This document shows positions 43,126-51,646 of a stretch of DNA of 51,954 nucleotides, piece after piece. The first letter of the stretch is position 1. Every line of letters begins with the position of its first letter. A program made the translations under genes and the position numbers. The stretch spans positions 1 through 51,954 of the forward strand of contig JAQAZZ010000133.1 of the NCBI GenBank assembly GCA_032127075.1. The letters are read 5' to 3'. Below the pieces are notes generated by a model. That model saw only the letters and a program-made list of their open reading frames with translations. It had not been told where the DNA came from and searched no databases. This DNA comes from GCA-2699445 sp032127075. Lineage in GTDB: Bacteria > Actinomycetota > Actinomycetes > S36-B12 > GCA-2699445.

Positions 43126-44088
43126 TCAACCGCTCCGCAGCCGCACTCGGACGGCGGTCACCGGACCGGACCCGGAAGCGCCGACAGCCCGTACCTTCAC
43201 CTGGAAGCTCCGCGACGGCAGCGCGCGGAATGTGCGTCGTGGGCGGTCCACGGCCACCCACCGCCCTTTCTGGCCCCTGGGATCGACTCGGATCCGGTAC
43301 AGCCGCGCTCCCTCGGCCGTGGACCACTTGGCCACGATCCGCACCCGCGGGGCGGCCGTTCGGACGACGCGGACCCGCAACTGCTGCACCACGGGCTTGT
43401 CCGGCGCAAGGCATCCGGCCTCGGCGCCCAGGAGCTGCAAGCCGCGCAGATCCCCCGGCCCCCACTGCGGCATCGCGGTGCGGGAGTCCCACTGCTGGAG
43501 CGGGGGCAGCTGCGGATGCATCACTTGTCGCGGGTCGCTGATGTGTCCCAACCCGACGGCGTGGCCCAACTCGTGCAGGTACAGCTGCGCCCGCACCCAC
43601 GCGGGTGCCTGTCGGCTCGTGGCGGCGTCTATCTGCACCAGGCCCGCAGCCAGGCGCTGGGAACGACCTCTGCCGGTCGCGTACGTCGTGGCGAGGCCCG
43701 CCGAACTCGCCCGGCCCAGCCCGTCGTCGGTGACCGATACGGTGATGGTTCCCCGAGACCGGTTCGGATCCCAGTCCTGCGCCGCGATGTGGGCGGGCTC
43801 CGCTTCCGCGCGGCGCAGCCGAAGCCCGCTGGCGGATCGAACAGCCCGGACTGCGAACTTCAGCGCACGGCCGTCGGGGCTGGCCCAGCCCGCGCCGGCG
43901 AGGCGCACTTCGATGGGACCGGCACACGGGTCCCATCGCACGGGCAGGACTCCGCCCGGCGCGGTGCGTTCGAACGTGAAGCCCGCGTCCACAGCCAGGT
44001 ACGGTGCGGCGGCTGCCCCGGTGGCGAAGGGTGCAGCCGGGAAGGCGGCGGCGGCGATTGCCGCCGTCATCATGCGCCCAACACCCAC
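43126..44088 (-). CDS. secreted matrixin-like zinc metalloprotease with C-terminal Fn3-like domain
   Basis: 320 aa. Signal peptide (1-28, cut near GAAAA), a protease domain with the metzincin site HELGHAVGLGH (162-172) and a Met-turn VMHP (179-182), then an Fn3-like beta domain (about 235-320: QLRVRVVRTAAPRVRIVAKW, SFQVKVRAVGASGSGP). No propeptide cysteine switch is evident; Cys55 and Cys226 could pair. The GTG at 44088 fits a leaderless promoter and gives an Arg in the signal n-region; ATGs at 44073/44070 are alternatives. Extracellular target unknown. Confidence 0.85.
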   Translation of the reverse strand: MGVGRMMTAAIAAAAFPAAPFATGAAAAPYLAVDAGFTFERTAPGGVLPVRWDPCAGPIEVRLAGAGWASPDGRALKFAVRAVRSASGLRLRRAEAEPAHIAAQDWDPNRSRGTITVSVTDDGLGRASSAGLATTYATGRGRSQRLAAGLVQIDAATSRQAPAWVRAQLYLHELGHAVGLGHISDPRQVMHPQLPPLQQWDSRTAMPQWGPGDLRGLQLLGAEAGCLAPDKPVVQQLRVRVVRTAAPRVRIVAKWSTAEGARLYRIRVDPRGQKGRWVAVDRPRRTFRALPSRSFQVKVRAVGASGSGPVTAVRVRLRSG

Positions 44089-44094
44089 CACAGA

Positions 44095-44100
44095 AGGATA
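44095..44100 (-). promoter_or_regulatory. -10 element, leaderless start of matrixin gene
   Basis: TATCCT, six bases, then GTG at 44088. Confidence 0.5.
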
Positions 44101-44238
44101 CGGCCCCCACCACAAGGACCGGTGTTTGCGCCGATCGGACGAATCAGACTCGGCAAGTCGGACATCGCCAGCGCTCACTGGGCGACATCTTGCGGGGCAC
44201 AGCATGCTGGGACTAGACGGCGGAGGAGGGATGCCGAA

Positions 44239-44487
44239 GTGTGGATCGACCTTCATAGCAGCCCCGAAGCCGGGTACGAGGAAGGTGGGGCACAGTTGGC
44301 CCGCCAGGAAATCGCCGCCTCGTTCGCCGTCAAGGCGAGCATCCTGCTGTCCGTGGTGGCGGCTGTTCTGGCGCTGTGGGCGGTGACCTCTCAGCCTGTC
44401 TCGGTCGATGCGACCCTGGGGACCCCGATCGTCGGCGAACCGCAGGCGGGGTTCAATCAGGCGACGGTCGACCCCCTGCCGGACTGA
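44239..44487 (+). CDS. small membrane protein
   Basis: 82 aa: hydrophilic N-terminus (MWIDLHSSPEAGYEEGG), one membrane helix (about 34-52: ASILLSVVAAVLALWAV), and a 30-residue external tail with QPVSVDATLGTPIVGEP. GGAGGAGGG lies eight to twelve bases before the GTG. Not recognised. Its last 35 bases overlap the 3' end of a convergent small gene. Confidence 0.55.
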   Translation: MWIDLHSSPEAGYEEGGAQLARQEIAASFAVKASILLSVVAAVLALWAVTSQPVSVDATLGTPIVGEPQAGFNQATVDPLPD

Positions 44488-44650
44488 GGATCGGCGCCGC
44501 GGACTCGACCGGGCGATCACCGCCCTGCGACATCCCCGGTGTGTCCTGATCCCGCGCTCCGGGAGAACTGGTTGCGGCGACCGACAGAAAAGTGAAGTAC
44601 AAGAAGGCGGCAGCGAGCAGTGCTGACGTCACGCCCAGCACGTACCGCAC
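44453..44650 (-). CDS. small membrane protein, convergent overlap
   Basis: 65 aa: one N-terminal membrane helix (YVLGVTSALLAAAFLYFTFLSV) and a Ser/Pro/Gly/Asp-rich tail. AGGGGA lies seven bases before the GTG at 44650; the frame also opens ten codons earlier. Not recognised; the call rests on the helix and ribosome site, and the tail could be chance coding over the neighbour's antisense strand. Confidence 0.4.
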   Translation of the reverse strand: MRYVLGVTSALLAAAFLYFTFLSVAATSSPGARDQDTPGMSQGGDRPVESAAPILSPAGGRPSPD

Positions 44651-44805
44651 GGCGACTCCCCTGGGTGATGGAACGAGCACTTCGAGTCCTCGTCATTGAA
44701 GCACCGGGCCCTGCCGTGGCGGGACAGACACGCAGGGAGCGGGCCGATCCGCCCGACGGCCACGCCGCTGCGGACCACGACCAGCACTGCGGACCGGCCG
44801 GTCGG

Positions 44806-45363
44806 TCACATCGGGTCAGTCCATTCGCCGAACACCAGCTCCGAGATCTGCTGCGCAACCTCCTGGCGCTTTCGCCCCTCGATGTCGATGGTGAAGTCAG
44901 CAGCCGCGGTGTAGAAGGGCAGCCTCCGCTCCATGAGCTCCCGAGCGGAGCGGCGAGCATCCAGTTCGGGTCGGGTGGCACTTGCGGCCGCCTTGCGGGC
45001 AAGCCGGTCCAGATCTCCTGACAGCCACACGATCGGACCCAACTGCCGCAGCAACTCAACCTTTCGTGAGCTGAATACCTCGCCGCCGGAATCATCGAGG
45101 TCCACGACGATCCCCCCGCCGCAGTCGATGATGGCGCCGTCGAGCGCCGTCAGTTTGCTGAGAACCTCGAATTCCATGTCCCGGAATGCCGGCCATCCCC
45201 GCTGTGCCACGAAGTCCGGGATCCCCATCCCCGTCTCGTACTCGACGAGAACGTCGGTGGACAGCACCGGCCGCTTGGTCAGCAGGGCAACGCGCCGCGA
45301 GATGTTCGACTTCCCGGCACCCCGCATGCCCACGATCAGCACGTTCACCGGAACCGCCCGCAC
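44806..45363 (-). CDS. shikimate kinase-like protein
   Basis: 185 aa P-loop kinase. Walker A GMRGAGKS (12-19), an Asp in STDVLVEYE equivalent to the shikimate-binding Asp, the Arg of GWPAFRDMEFE, the CGGGIV glycine motif, a lid Arg in SATRPEL and the adenine/shikimate Arg in RRLPFYTAAAD. All catalytic positions of AroK are thus present, though the sequence is divergent and the gene lies outside any aro cluster, 31 bases downstream of hpt. It could be a true AroK or a paralogue for another polyol substrate (gluconate-type). The start may be GTG 45363 or 45348. Confidence 0.75.
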   Translation of the reverse strand: MRAVPVNVLIVGMRGAGKSNISRRVALLTKRPVLSTDVLVEYETGMGIPDFVAQRGWPAFRDMEFEVLSKLTALDGAIIDCGGGIVVDLDDSGGEVFSSRKVELLRQLGPIVWLSGDLDRLARKAAASATRPELDARRSARELMERRLPFYTAAADFTIDIEGRKRQEVAQQISELVFGEWTDPM

Positions 45364-45394
45364 GTCATACCGGCCACCATTGCCGCACGGAGCC

Positions 45395-45958
45395 TCAGCG
45401 GCCAGCCGACTCGAAGGTCTGCTGGTTGAGAGTTGCGATGACGGACAGGTTTCGAAACTTCTCCGCGTAGTCCAGTCCGTATCCCACGACGAATGCCTTG
45501 GGGATGTCGAAACCGAGGTACTCGGGGTCCACCTCCACCTCCAGCGCCTCCCGCTTGCGCAGGAGGGCGCAGACCTCCAGCGAAGCGGGCCGTCGCGCCG
45601 AAAGCGTGCGCAGCAGCCATGACAGCGTCAAGCCGGAGTCGATGATGTCCTCCACCACGACCACTTTGCGACCCTCGATATCGAGGTCGAGGTCCTTCAA
45701 GATCCGCACCACACCGGACGAACTCGTGCCATAGCCGTAGGAGGACACGACCATGAAGTCCATCAGCACCGACGTCGGCATCGCGCGCGACAGATCTGCC
45801 ATGAACATCACAGCGCCCTTCAGCACCCCGATGAAGACGAGGTCGCCGTCGGGGTGGGCGCGATGTATGTCGGCAGCGAGATCTTGGACCCGCCGGGCCA
45901 GGGTCTCCTCGTCGATGAGGATCTCCGCGAGGTCGCCGCGCATATCGCTGGGATCCAT
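45395..45958 (-). CDS. hpt: hypoxanthine-guanine phosphoribosyltransferase
   Basis: 187 aa purine salvage enzyme. Active-site segments GVLKGAVMFMADL, the flexible-loop VSSYGYGTSSSG, the PRPP motif VVVVEDIIDSGLTL and FDIPKAFVVGYGLDYAEKFRN are all intact. The ATG overlaps the tilS stop (TGATG) and has GGAGG five bases upstream. tilS-hpt order is conserved in many Gram-positives; ftsH, which usually follows, is replaced by the shikimate-kinase-like gene. Confidence 0.96.
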   Translation of the reverse strand: MDPSDMRGDLAEILIDEETLARRVQDLAADIHRAHPDGDLVFIGVLKGAVMFMADLSRAMPTSVLMDFMVVSSYGYGTSSSGVVRILKDLDLDIEGRKVVVVEDIIDSGLTLSWLLRTLSARRPASLEVCALLRKREALEVEVDPEYLGFDIPKAFVVGYGLDYAEKFRNLSVIATLNQQTFESAGR

Positions 45959-46929
45959 CAGTCCTCCGAACCGCTGGTCAGGGGCTTCGCCTCGAGGGTG
46001 CCATACGAACGTGTCACCCGGATGCGCCCGGGCAGATGAAGGGGCCCCTGGCCGTGCCAACCGGTGATGAGCCCATCAACGGCCATGACATGGTCCAGGG
46101 TCAGATCGGCGGCCGGGCAGCCCGCCCGCAGCAGCATCAGGCGCAGCACCCGCCAGCGGACGGCTTCGATCAGTTGCGCAAGGGCGTCGACTTGCCACCC
46201 CTCGGCCTGCAGCCGCCGGTGCTGATCCGTGGCGAGCTGATCCAGGGCATCGGCATCGGCCCGCGCCAGGGTGGCGGTGCGGACCAGCCCCTCTGCCACC
46301 CCGGGCCCCAGTTGTTCGACCAGCACCGGCATCACCCGGGAGCGTACGCGGGCTCGAAGGTAGCGGGGATCACTGTTGTGCGGGTCTTGCCAGGCCGCCA
46401 AGCCGGATTCCTGCAGCGCGGCGGACACCACGGCACGGGAGGTGGCCAGCAGTGGGCGCCGGTAGCGTCCGCGTCGCTGCGGCATGCCGGCCAGGCTCCG
46501 CGTTCCGGACCCACGCGCCAGGCCGAGCAGGACAGACTCCGCCTGGTCGTCGCGGGTGTGTCCGAGCAGCACGGCCGCGGCGCCGACCTCATCGGCGCAC
46601 GAGTCCAGGGCGGCGTAGCGTGCGGCACGGGCGTCTGCTTCCGGACCGGAACCGGTCGCGACCACTCGGGCGCTCAACACCAGCGCGGTCAGCCCCAGTC
46701 CCCGGCATTGGCCAGCGGCCACTGCCGCAACCTGTTCCGATTCCGGCTGAAGACCGTGATCGACCACCGCGGCGATACCGGTGATCCCGCTGTCGGCGAC
46801 GGCGGCGGCAAGCGCCAGCGAGTCCGGGCCGCCCGAGCAGGCGACAAGGACGTTCACCCCCGCGGGAAGGTCCGCGGTAGCCCGTCGGACCGCTGCCGCC
46901 AACTCGAAACGTCGCGGCGGCAGTGTCAC
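45958..46929 (-). CDS. tilS: tRNA(Ile)-lysidine synthase
   Basis: 323 aa. Adds lysine to C34 of the AUA-reading tRNA(Ile). PP-loop SGGPDS (32-37), then AAVVDHGLQPES and LLGHTRDDQAESVLLGLARGSG; the C-terminal domain is the short actinobacterial type. GTG start overlaps the zinc protease stop (GTGA). Essential in most bacteria. Confidence 0.95.
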   Translation of the reverse strand: MTLPPRRFELAAAVRRATADLPAGVNVLVACSGGPDSLALAAAVADSGITGIAAVVDHGLQPESEQVAAVAAGQCRGLGLTALVLSARVVATGSGPEADARAARYAALDSCADEVGAAAVLLGHTRDDQAESVLLGLARGSGTRSLAGMPQRRGRYRRPLLATSRAVVSAALQESGLAAWQDPHNSDPRYLRARVRSRVMPVLVEQLGPGVAEGLVRTATLARADADALDQLATDQHRRLQAEGWQVDALAQLIEAVRWRVLRLMLLRAGCPAADLTLDHVMAVDGLITGWHGQGPLHLPGRIRVTRSYGTLEAKPLTSGSED

Positions 46930-47966
46930 CTCGCGACCCGCTCGACCCAGGTCGCCGGGTCGGCGATCTCGGTCGCCCGCGGCAGCGTCTCCGGCGATTC
47001 CCACACCCGGTTGAAGCCCGCCATTCCGACGGCGGCCACGGTCTCGGCCACGAACCGGCGACCCTCGGTGTACTGGCGCAGTTTGGCGTCCATCCCGAGG
47101 AGTCGCCGCGCCAGGCCGTCCCGGCTGGAGGGGTTGCGCCTGCGGTCGTCGAAGCGGCTGCGGATCGTGTCCAGGGCGGGCACCACTTCTGGACCGACAT
47201 CGTCCATCACGTATTCCGCGTGGCCCTCCAACAGCGACATCAGCGCCGACAGCCGCAGGAAGACCTCCCGTTGGGCCGGGCTCTGCACGGCGTCGATGAT
47301 CGTCGCACCCGAGGCACCGCCGAGAACCCGCACGACCGCCATCAGGAGGGCACCGATCCGCTTCAGCGCCTCGGCATTGGAGACATCGACATCGACCAGA
47401 AAAGTGTCGAGTTCGGCACGGAAATGGTCCTCCAGCCACTCGACTGCACCGAACTGAACCCGATGGGTCTCTTCGTGCAGTGCCACCCACATGCGGAAGT
47501 CCCGCTCGGGCACCTTCAGGGCCTGCTCGGTGGCAACGATGTTGGGGGCGACGAGGAGCAGACGACCCGGTTCACCCCCCGTTGAGAGAGCCTCGTATTG
47601 GCCGAGGACCTTGGTCGCGACCCAGGACAGCGCCGCTGCGACCTCAACAGCGGCGACCTTGCCGGTCATCTCGGCGGCCCACTGGTTGTTCTGGCGGGCG
47701 GCCACGCGTTGCTCCAGCGGCCCGAGCAGCTGCTGCATACCGGTTATGTTGGACTTGATCCACTCCGGACGGTCGACGACCACAGTGCGGTGCCGGGCCG
47801 GTGGGCACACCAATCCGGTTGCCTGCTGCACGGGCATGACAGCGGCCTGGGCCAGTTCCACCATTTCCGCAACTGCATCCTCGGCACCTTGATGGGAGAC
47901 CTCGGGCCCCGCCGGCACCATCCGCGTCGCGATGGCAGCGGCAGCATCCCAGTCCACGATCGCCAT
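46926..47966 (-). CDS. DUF2342/zinc-dependent metalloprotease family protein
   Basis: 346 aa zincin-like protein equivalent to M. tuberculosis Rv3626c. HExxH motif at 164-168 (VALHEETHRVQF) and a downstream Glu in LLEGHAEYVMDD, the usual third ligand region. No signal peptide, so cytosolic. The family is sometimes labelled coenzyme F420 biosynthesis-associated; activity is unproved. It is translationally coupled to tilS. The ATG has a weak ribosome site. Confidence 0.9.
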   Translation of the reverse strand: MAIVDWDAAAAIATRMVPAGPEVSHQGAEDAVAEMVELAQAAVMPVQQATGLVCPPARHRTVVVDRPEWIKSNITGMQQLLGPLEQRVAARQNNQWAAEMTGKVAAVEVAAALSWVATKVLGQYEALSTGGEPGRLLLVAPNIVATEQALKVPERDFRMWVALHEETHRVQFGAVEWLEDHFRAELDTFLVDVDVSNAEALKRIGALLMAVVRVLGGASGATIIDAVQSPAQREVFLRLSALMSLLEGHAEYVMDDVGPEVVPALDTIRSRFDDRRRNPSSRDGLARRLLGMDAKLRQYTEGRRFVAETVAAVGMAGFNRVWESPETLPRATEIADPATWVERVAR

Positions 47967-48018
47967 GCAGGCGAGCCTACGGACATTCCCGGCATTCACC
48001 AACCGACTGTGCGGCTGA

Positions 48019-49377
48019 TCAGCGGCCGCCGCCGGGGCAACCGCAGGCAGCGATGCGTGCCACGATCTCGTCGATCTTCGCGGCAGCGTCGGCCGATGAC
48101 GCCGCCTCGTTGGCGATGGAGGCGAACACCAGGACGCGACCGCTCTTCGATTGCACATATCCCGCAAGGCTCGAAACGTAGTTCAGTGTGCCGGTCTTGC
48201 CGCGCACCCAGCCGGCGGCGTCCATGGTCTGCGGTTCGTCGAAGCGATAGCGCAGCGTGCCGTTCACACCGGCGACAGCCAAGCCGCTGGCGATGGGCCA
48301 CAGTCCGTCGTCACCGGCCACGGCGCGCATCATGATCTGCGCCAGGGTCTTGGGCGAGATCTTGTTCAGCTGGGACAGGCCGCTGCCATCGGCGAACTCC
48401 GCACCGACCGTGGACACCCCCGCGGACTCGATCGCATCGCGCACCGCCTGCGAGCCGCCCGTGAACGACCCGCCGTAGCCGGCGCCCACACCCGCAAGGC
48501 GGAACAGGCTCTCCGCCGTGTCGTTGTCCGATGTGGTCAGCGCCTCCGCCACAATCTCGTGCACCGGCACGGAGTCGACCGAGGCGATCTCCGGCGCAGC
48601 GCCGGGGGACTTGGCGCGCTTGATCTGCGAGGCGGCCACTCCGTGTTTCTTGAGAAGATCCGCAAAACGCTGAGCTGCCGCCTGAGCGGGGTCCTCGACC
48701 TTGGGGCCCCACTGGCCCCCCACCCGGCCGTCATCGACCATCAGAGCCGACACGGGCGACACAATTCCACTGGTGCGGTAGTAGTCCGGCCACTGCGGCC
48801 CCCAGGACGGCCCGGTGAACAGCGAATCGTCGTAGCGCAGCCGGACCGCGGACACTCCTTGCTGCTTCAGGGACGCCGCGGTGTTTCGGGCGAGCGCCTG
48901 CATGGACGTGTGGGCCGGATACACCGGGTCCCCCGGTTGGGACTGGGGCTTGCGGGACACCAGCAGGGGATCGCCCGCGCCGACCAGGTAGATGGTCCCG
49001 CGATCCAGGGTCACCCGGGTCCGCAGGTTCTTGTCGCCGCCGTAGGCGGAAAGGACCCCCACCGCGGCGGCGATCTTGTTGGTGGATGCCGGGGTCAGCA
49101 CCGTGGCACCGTCGTCGTCGTACAACACCTTTCCGGTGTCCGCGTCGAGCACCACAGTGCCCGCCTGCTTGCCCATGACCTTCGCCGTGGCCAGCCTGCC
49201 GATCCGTGCAGCCACCCGCGCCGGATCCTGTTCCGCGCCGGAGTTTGCGGCCACCGGCACGAGGACGGTCAGTGGAGCGTCTTCAGCTCCGGCCGACCCG
49301 GTTCGCAGCGCCCCCGCTGCAGCCACCAGCGCCAACACGATGATGGTCAGCGCGAACCGCGCAACCGCCTGCTGCAC
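48019..49377 (-). CDS. dacB: D-alanyl-D-alanine carboxypeptidase/endopeptidase (PBP4, S13)
   Basis: 452 aa exported peptidoglycan hydrolase. A signal-anchor or signal peptide lies at 8-30, catalytic SxxK is S98-T-N-K101, the SxN motif is SDN in TTSDNDTAE, and KTG is in WVRGKTGTLN. Long insert between motifs as in class C PBPs. The GTG at 49377 has GGAGGG upstream and starts the signal sequence; an ATG ten codons earlier is less likely. Divergent from ppa. Confidence 0.94.
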   Translation of the reverse strand: MQQAVARFALTIIVLALVAAAGALRTGSAGAEDAPLTVLVPVAANSGAEQDPARVAARIGRLATAKVMGKQAGTVVLDADTGKVLYDDDGATVLTPASTNKIAAAVGVLSAYGGDKNLRTRVTLDRGTIYLVGAGDPLLVSRKPQSQPGDPVYPAHTSMQALARNTAASLKQQGVSAVRLRYDDSLFTGPSWGPQWPDYYRTSGIVSPVSALMVDDGRVGGQWGPKVEDPAQAAAQRFADLLKKHGVAASQIKRAKSPGAAPEIASVDSVPVHEIVAEALTTSDNDTAESLFRLAGVGAGYGGSFTGGSQAVRDAIESAGVSTVGAEFADGSGLSQLNKISPKTLAQIMMRAVAGDDGLWPIASGLAVAGVNGTLRYRFDEPQTMDAAGWVRGKTGTLNYVSSLAGYVQSKSGRVLVFASIANEAASSADAAAKIDEIVARIAACGCPGGGR

Positions 49378-49470
49378 CTTTGTCCCTCCAGACCCCAATC
49401 GGACCATTGCGGTGGCGAATGGTGATCAATCACAGCAATATGAAGTCACATACCAGCGACAGGAGACCCC

Positions 49471-50082
49471 GTGGAGCCGCTCACCTTCGACGTGACCATC
49501 GAGATCCCGGCCGGCAGCAAGAACAAGTATGAACTGGACCACAAGTCCGGTCGCATCAAGTTGGACCGCCTGCTGTTCACCTCAACACGGTACCCCCACG
49601 ATTACGGCTATATCGACGACACGCTGGGCCAGGACGGTGACCCGCTGGACGCCTTGGTGCTTCTGCAGGAGCCGACGTTTCCCGGGTGTCTGATCAGGTG
49701 CCGCGCCCTGGGGATGTACCGCATGAGCGATGAGGCAGGTGGTGACGACAAGGTGCTGTGTGTCCCCGCAGATGACCCCCGGATGGAGCAACTGCGCGAT
49801 ATCCACCACGTCAGCGAGTTCGACCGGCTCGAGATAGAGCACTTCTTCTCCGTCTACAAGGATCTTGAGCCCGGCAAGTCCGTTGAGGGCGCCACCTGGG
49901 CTGGCCGCAAGGAGGCGGAGCAGGAGATCGAGGAGTCATTCGAGCGGGAGAAGGCGTCCGAAGCCGCCGAAGCCGCCGAAGCCGTGGAAGCCGTGGAAGC
50001 CGTGGAAGCCGTGGAAGCCGTGGAAGGATCAGACGATGGCGAGTCGGCGGAGGCCCTGACCGACGGGCCCGGTGTCGCCTGA
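49471..50082 (+). CDS. ppa: inorganic pyrophosphatase with repeat-encoded acidic tail
   Basis: 203 aa family I PPase. Substrate/metal motif DGDPLD (55-60), YPHDYGYI and KDLEPGKSVEGATWAGR are intact; residues 1-162 complete the normal fold. The tail (163-203) is an Ala/Glu/Val run of seven three-residue units (EAA or EAV) encoded by a 9-bp tandem repeat, then an acidic end. AGGAGA precedes the GTG. The last 11 bases overlap the CPBP gene. Confidence 0.96.
   Translation: MEPLTFDVTIEIPAGSKNKYELDHKSGRIKLDRLLFTSTRYPHDYGYIDDTLGQDGDPLDALVLLQEPTFPGCLIRCRALGMYRMSDEAGGDDKVLCVPADDPRMEQLRDIHHVSEFDRLEIEHFFSVYKDLEPGKSVEGATWAGRKEAEQEIEESFEREKASEAAEAAEAVEAVEAVEAVEAVEGSDDGESAEALTDGPGVA
49960..50022 (+). repeat. 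9-bp tandem repeat (7 copies) inside ppa
   Basis: Two copies of GAAGCCGCC followed by five of GAAGCCGTG, in frame, encoding EAA x2 and EAV x5. Perfect copies imply recent slippage; unit length keeps the frame. Confidence 0.95.
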
Positions 50083-50869
50083 CCCTGGCGCGATAGCAGG
50101 TCGCGGGGACGATCGCGCCGCCCTGCCCCGCTCCTGGCTGCGCTGGGAGATTGTAGTTGTGCTGTGGGTCTCTCTCGGCGCAGCCGCAGTGCGCGCGGGA
50201 TTGGGATTGGCGGAAAGACTGACCGCCGGGGCCCCCCTGGCCGAGCAGACCACCACGATCGTTGCGCCAGTCACCCCTGACCGACCCCTGCTCGACCTTG
50301 CCTACCAGGTCGCCTTCGTCGTGCTGCCTCTCGGCGCAGTGGCGCTGGTGGGCTACCTGCTGGCCAGGTCGGGTGAGTCCTTCCGCACGATCGGTTTCGA
50401 CCTCAGCCGACCCGTCGGCGACTTTGGCCGGGGGGCACTGCTTGCCGCCGTAGTCGGTTCAACCGGCCTGCTGCTGTACCTGATCGCCTACCGCTCGGGT
50501 ATGAGCGTGCAGATCGCAGCGGCCCAGGTCGGCGAAGTCTGGTGGGACTGGCCGCTGCTGCTGCTGCGGGCAGCCGAGAACGCGGTGCTGGAGGAAGTTG
50601 TGATCCTCGGTTTCCTGCTGCACCGACTCTCGCAGATGGGCGTCCGCCCCGGCCGGGCCATCGTTCTCAGCGCCCTGCTCCGGGGGGCCTATCACCTGTA
50701 CCAGGGCATCGGCGGCTTCATCGGCAACGTCGCCATGGGACTGCTGTTCGGATGGCTCTTCCGCCGATGGGGCCGGGTGGGGCCGATGGTCGTGGCTCAC
50801 TTCCTCATAGACGCCGTGGCCTTCGTGGGCTACGCGGCACTGGCGGGAACGGTGGACTGGCTGCCGTAG
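50072..50869 (+). CDS. CPBP-family intramembrane metalloprotease
   Basis: 265 aa with about six to eight helices. CPBP (Abi) motifs: E174-E175 in AVLEEVVILGFLL (the usual EExxxR Arg is Leu here, which I recall as common in this actinobacterial branch), LLRGAYHLYQG and AHFLIDAVAF. The family includes CAAX-prenyl protease-like and bacteriocin self-immunity proteins. GTG start within the ppa 3' end indicates co-expression with ppa; function unknown. Confidence 0.85.
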   Translation: MSPDPGAIAGRGDDRAALPRSWLRWEIVVVLWVSLGAAAVRAGLGLAERLTAGAPLAEQTTTIVAPVTPDRPLLDLAYQVAFVVLPLGAVALVGYLLARSGESFRTIGFDLSRPVGDFGRGALLAAVVGSTGLLLYLIAYRSGMSVQIAAAQVGEVWWDWPLLLLRAAENAVLEEVVILGFLLHRLSQMGVRPGRAIVLSALLRGAYHLYQGIGGFIGNVAMGLLFGWLFRRWGRVGPMVVAHFLIDAVAFVGYAALAGTVDWLP

Positions 50870-50929
50870 CGGCAACACAGCAGACCACCGTGCCCGCCCC
50901 CTGGCCAAGAATGTGAACGCCCGAGGCGA

Positions 50930-51421
50930 CTAGTGGCTCTCGAGCCACTTCAGGTTGAAGGCTTTCTCCTTGGGGAAGCTGCCCTTGGTCTCCTCCGCGA
51001 CCGCCTTCTCGATCTTGCCGCCGATCATCGGGACGGACGCCTTGATCTCCATCTCAGCGGTCCAGTCCGATTCGCCATCGCCCGCCGGGACGATGGTCTG
51101 CTTGCCGGTGATGTGCACAGGTCCGGAGTCGACGGTGAGGTCGCCGGCATATCCGTCGCCCTCCGCCCGCCAGCTCTCCGTCTGGACCATCTTCGTCGTC
51201 TGTCCGAGGACCTTCTTGGCCATGTCGGGCAGAGTCGACTCGACCTCGCGCTCGACCTTCGACGAGACACCGTCGCCGGTGGCGGAATGTTCCACCACGG
51301 AGAACGCCACGTCGCCGAGCGCTTCGTACTTCGCAGTCAGGTACTCCGGATCCTGCATCATCGCCATCAGTTGGGCCGGGGTGGCGGGATACCGGTCTGG
51401 GTTGGAGATCTTCTGGGACAC
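50930..51421 (-). CDS. DUF2505 (START-like) protein
   Basis: 163 aa soluble protein. KISNPDRYPATPAQLMAMMQDPEYLTAKYEALG and the C-terminal GGKIEKAVAEETKGSFPKEKAFNLKWL match DUF2505, an actinobacterial polyketide-cyclase/START-like family of unknown ligand. AGGAGG lies six bases before the GTG. Monocistronic; it converges on the CPBP gene. Confidence 0.88.
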   Translation of the reverse strand: MSQKISNPDRYPATPAQLMAMMQDPEYLTAKYEALGDVAFSVVEHSATGDGVSSKVEREVESTLPDMAKKVLGQTTKMVQTESWRAEGDGYAGDLTVDSGPVHITGKQTIVPAGDGESDWTAEMEIKASVPMIGGKIEKAVAEETKGSFPKEKAFNLKWLESH

Positions 51422-51593
51422 GTTGTTCCTCCTGTACATGGCCGCGGCTCCCGCGGCCCCGATTCGGAGTATTGAGCAGTCGGGCCGTGTTTGCCTGTCG
51501 AACGCGGGATCTGCGGAACCCCAGCGTGGTCTCGCCCGTCCCATTCGGGCGGATTTGCGGCCGTTTCTTTATCCGGGCAACCCGGCCCTGACG

Positions 51594-51599
51594 TATCCT
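51594..51599 (+). promoter_or_regulatory. candidate -10 of M1 peptidase gene
   Basis: TATCCT lies 47 bases before the ATG, leaving a leader with GGGAGG. No clear -35. Confidence 0.35.
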
Positions 51600-51646
51600 T
51601 GAGGTGCGGGGATGCAATGGGTCGCCGCCGCGTGGGGAGGCAGTCA

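Noticed and set aside
50870..50929. Terminator between the CPBP and DUF2505 genes
   Set aside because: No stable stem seen in the 60-base convergent gap.
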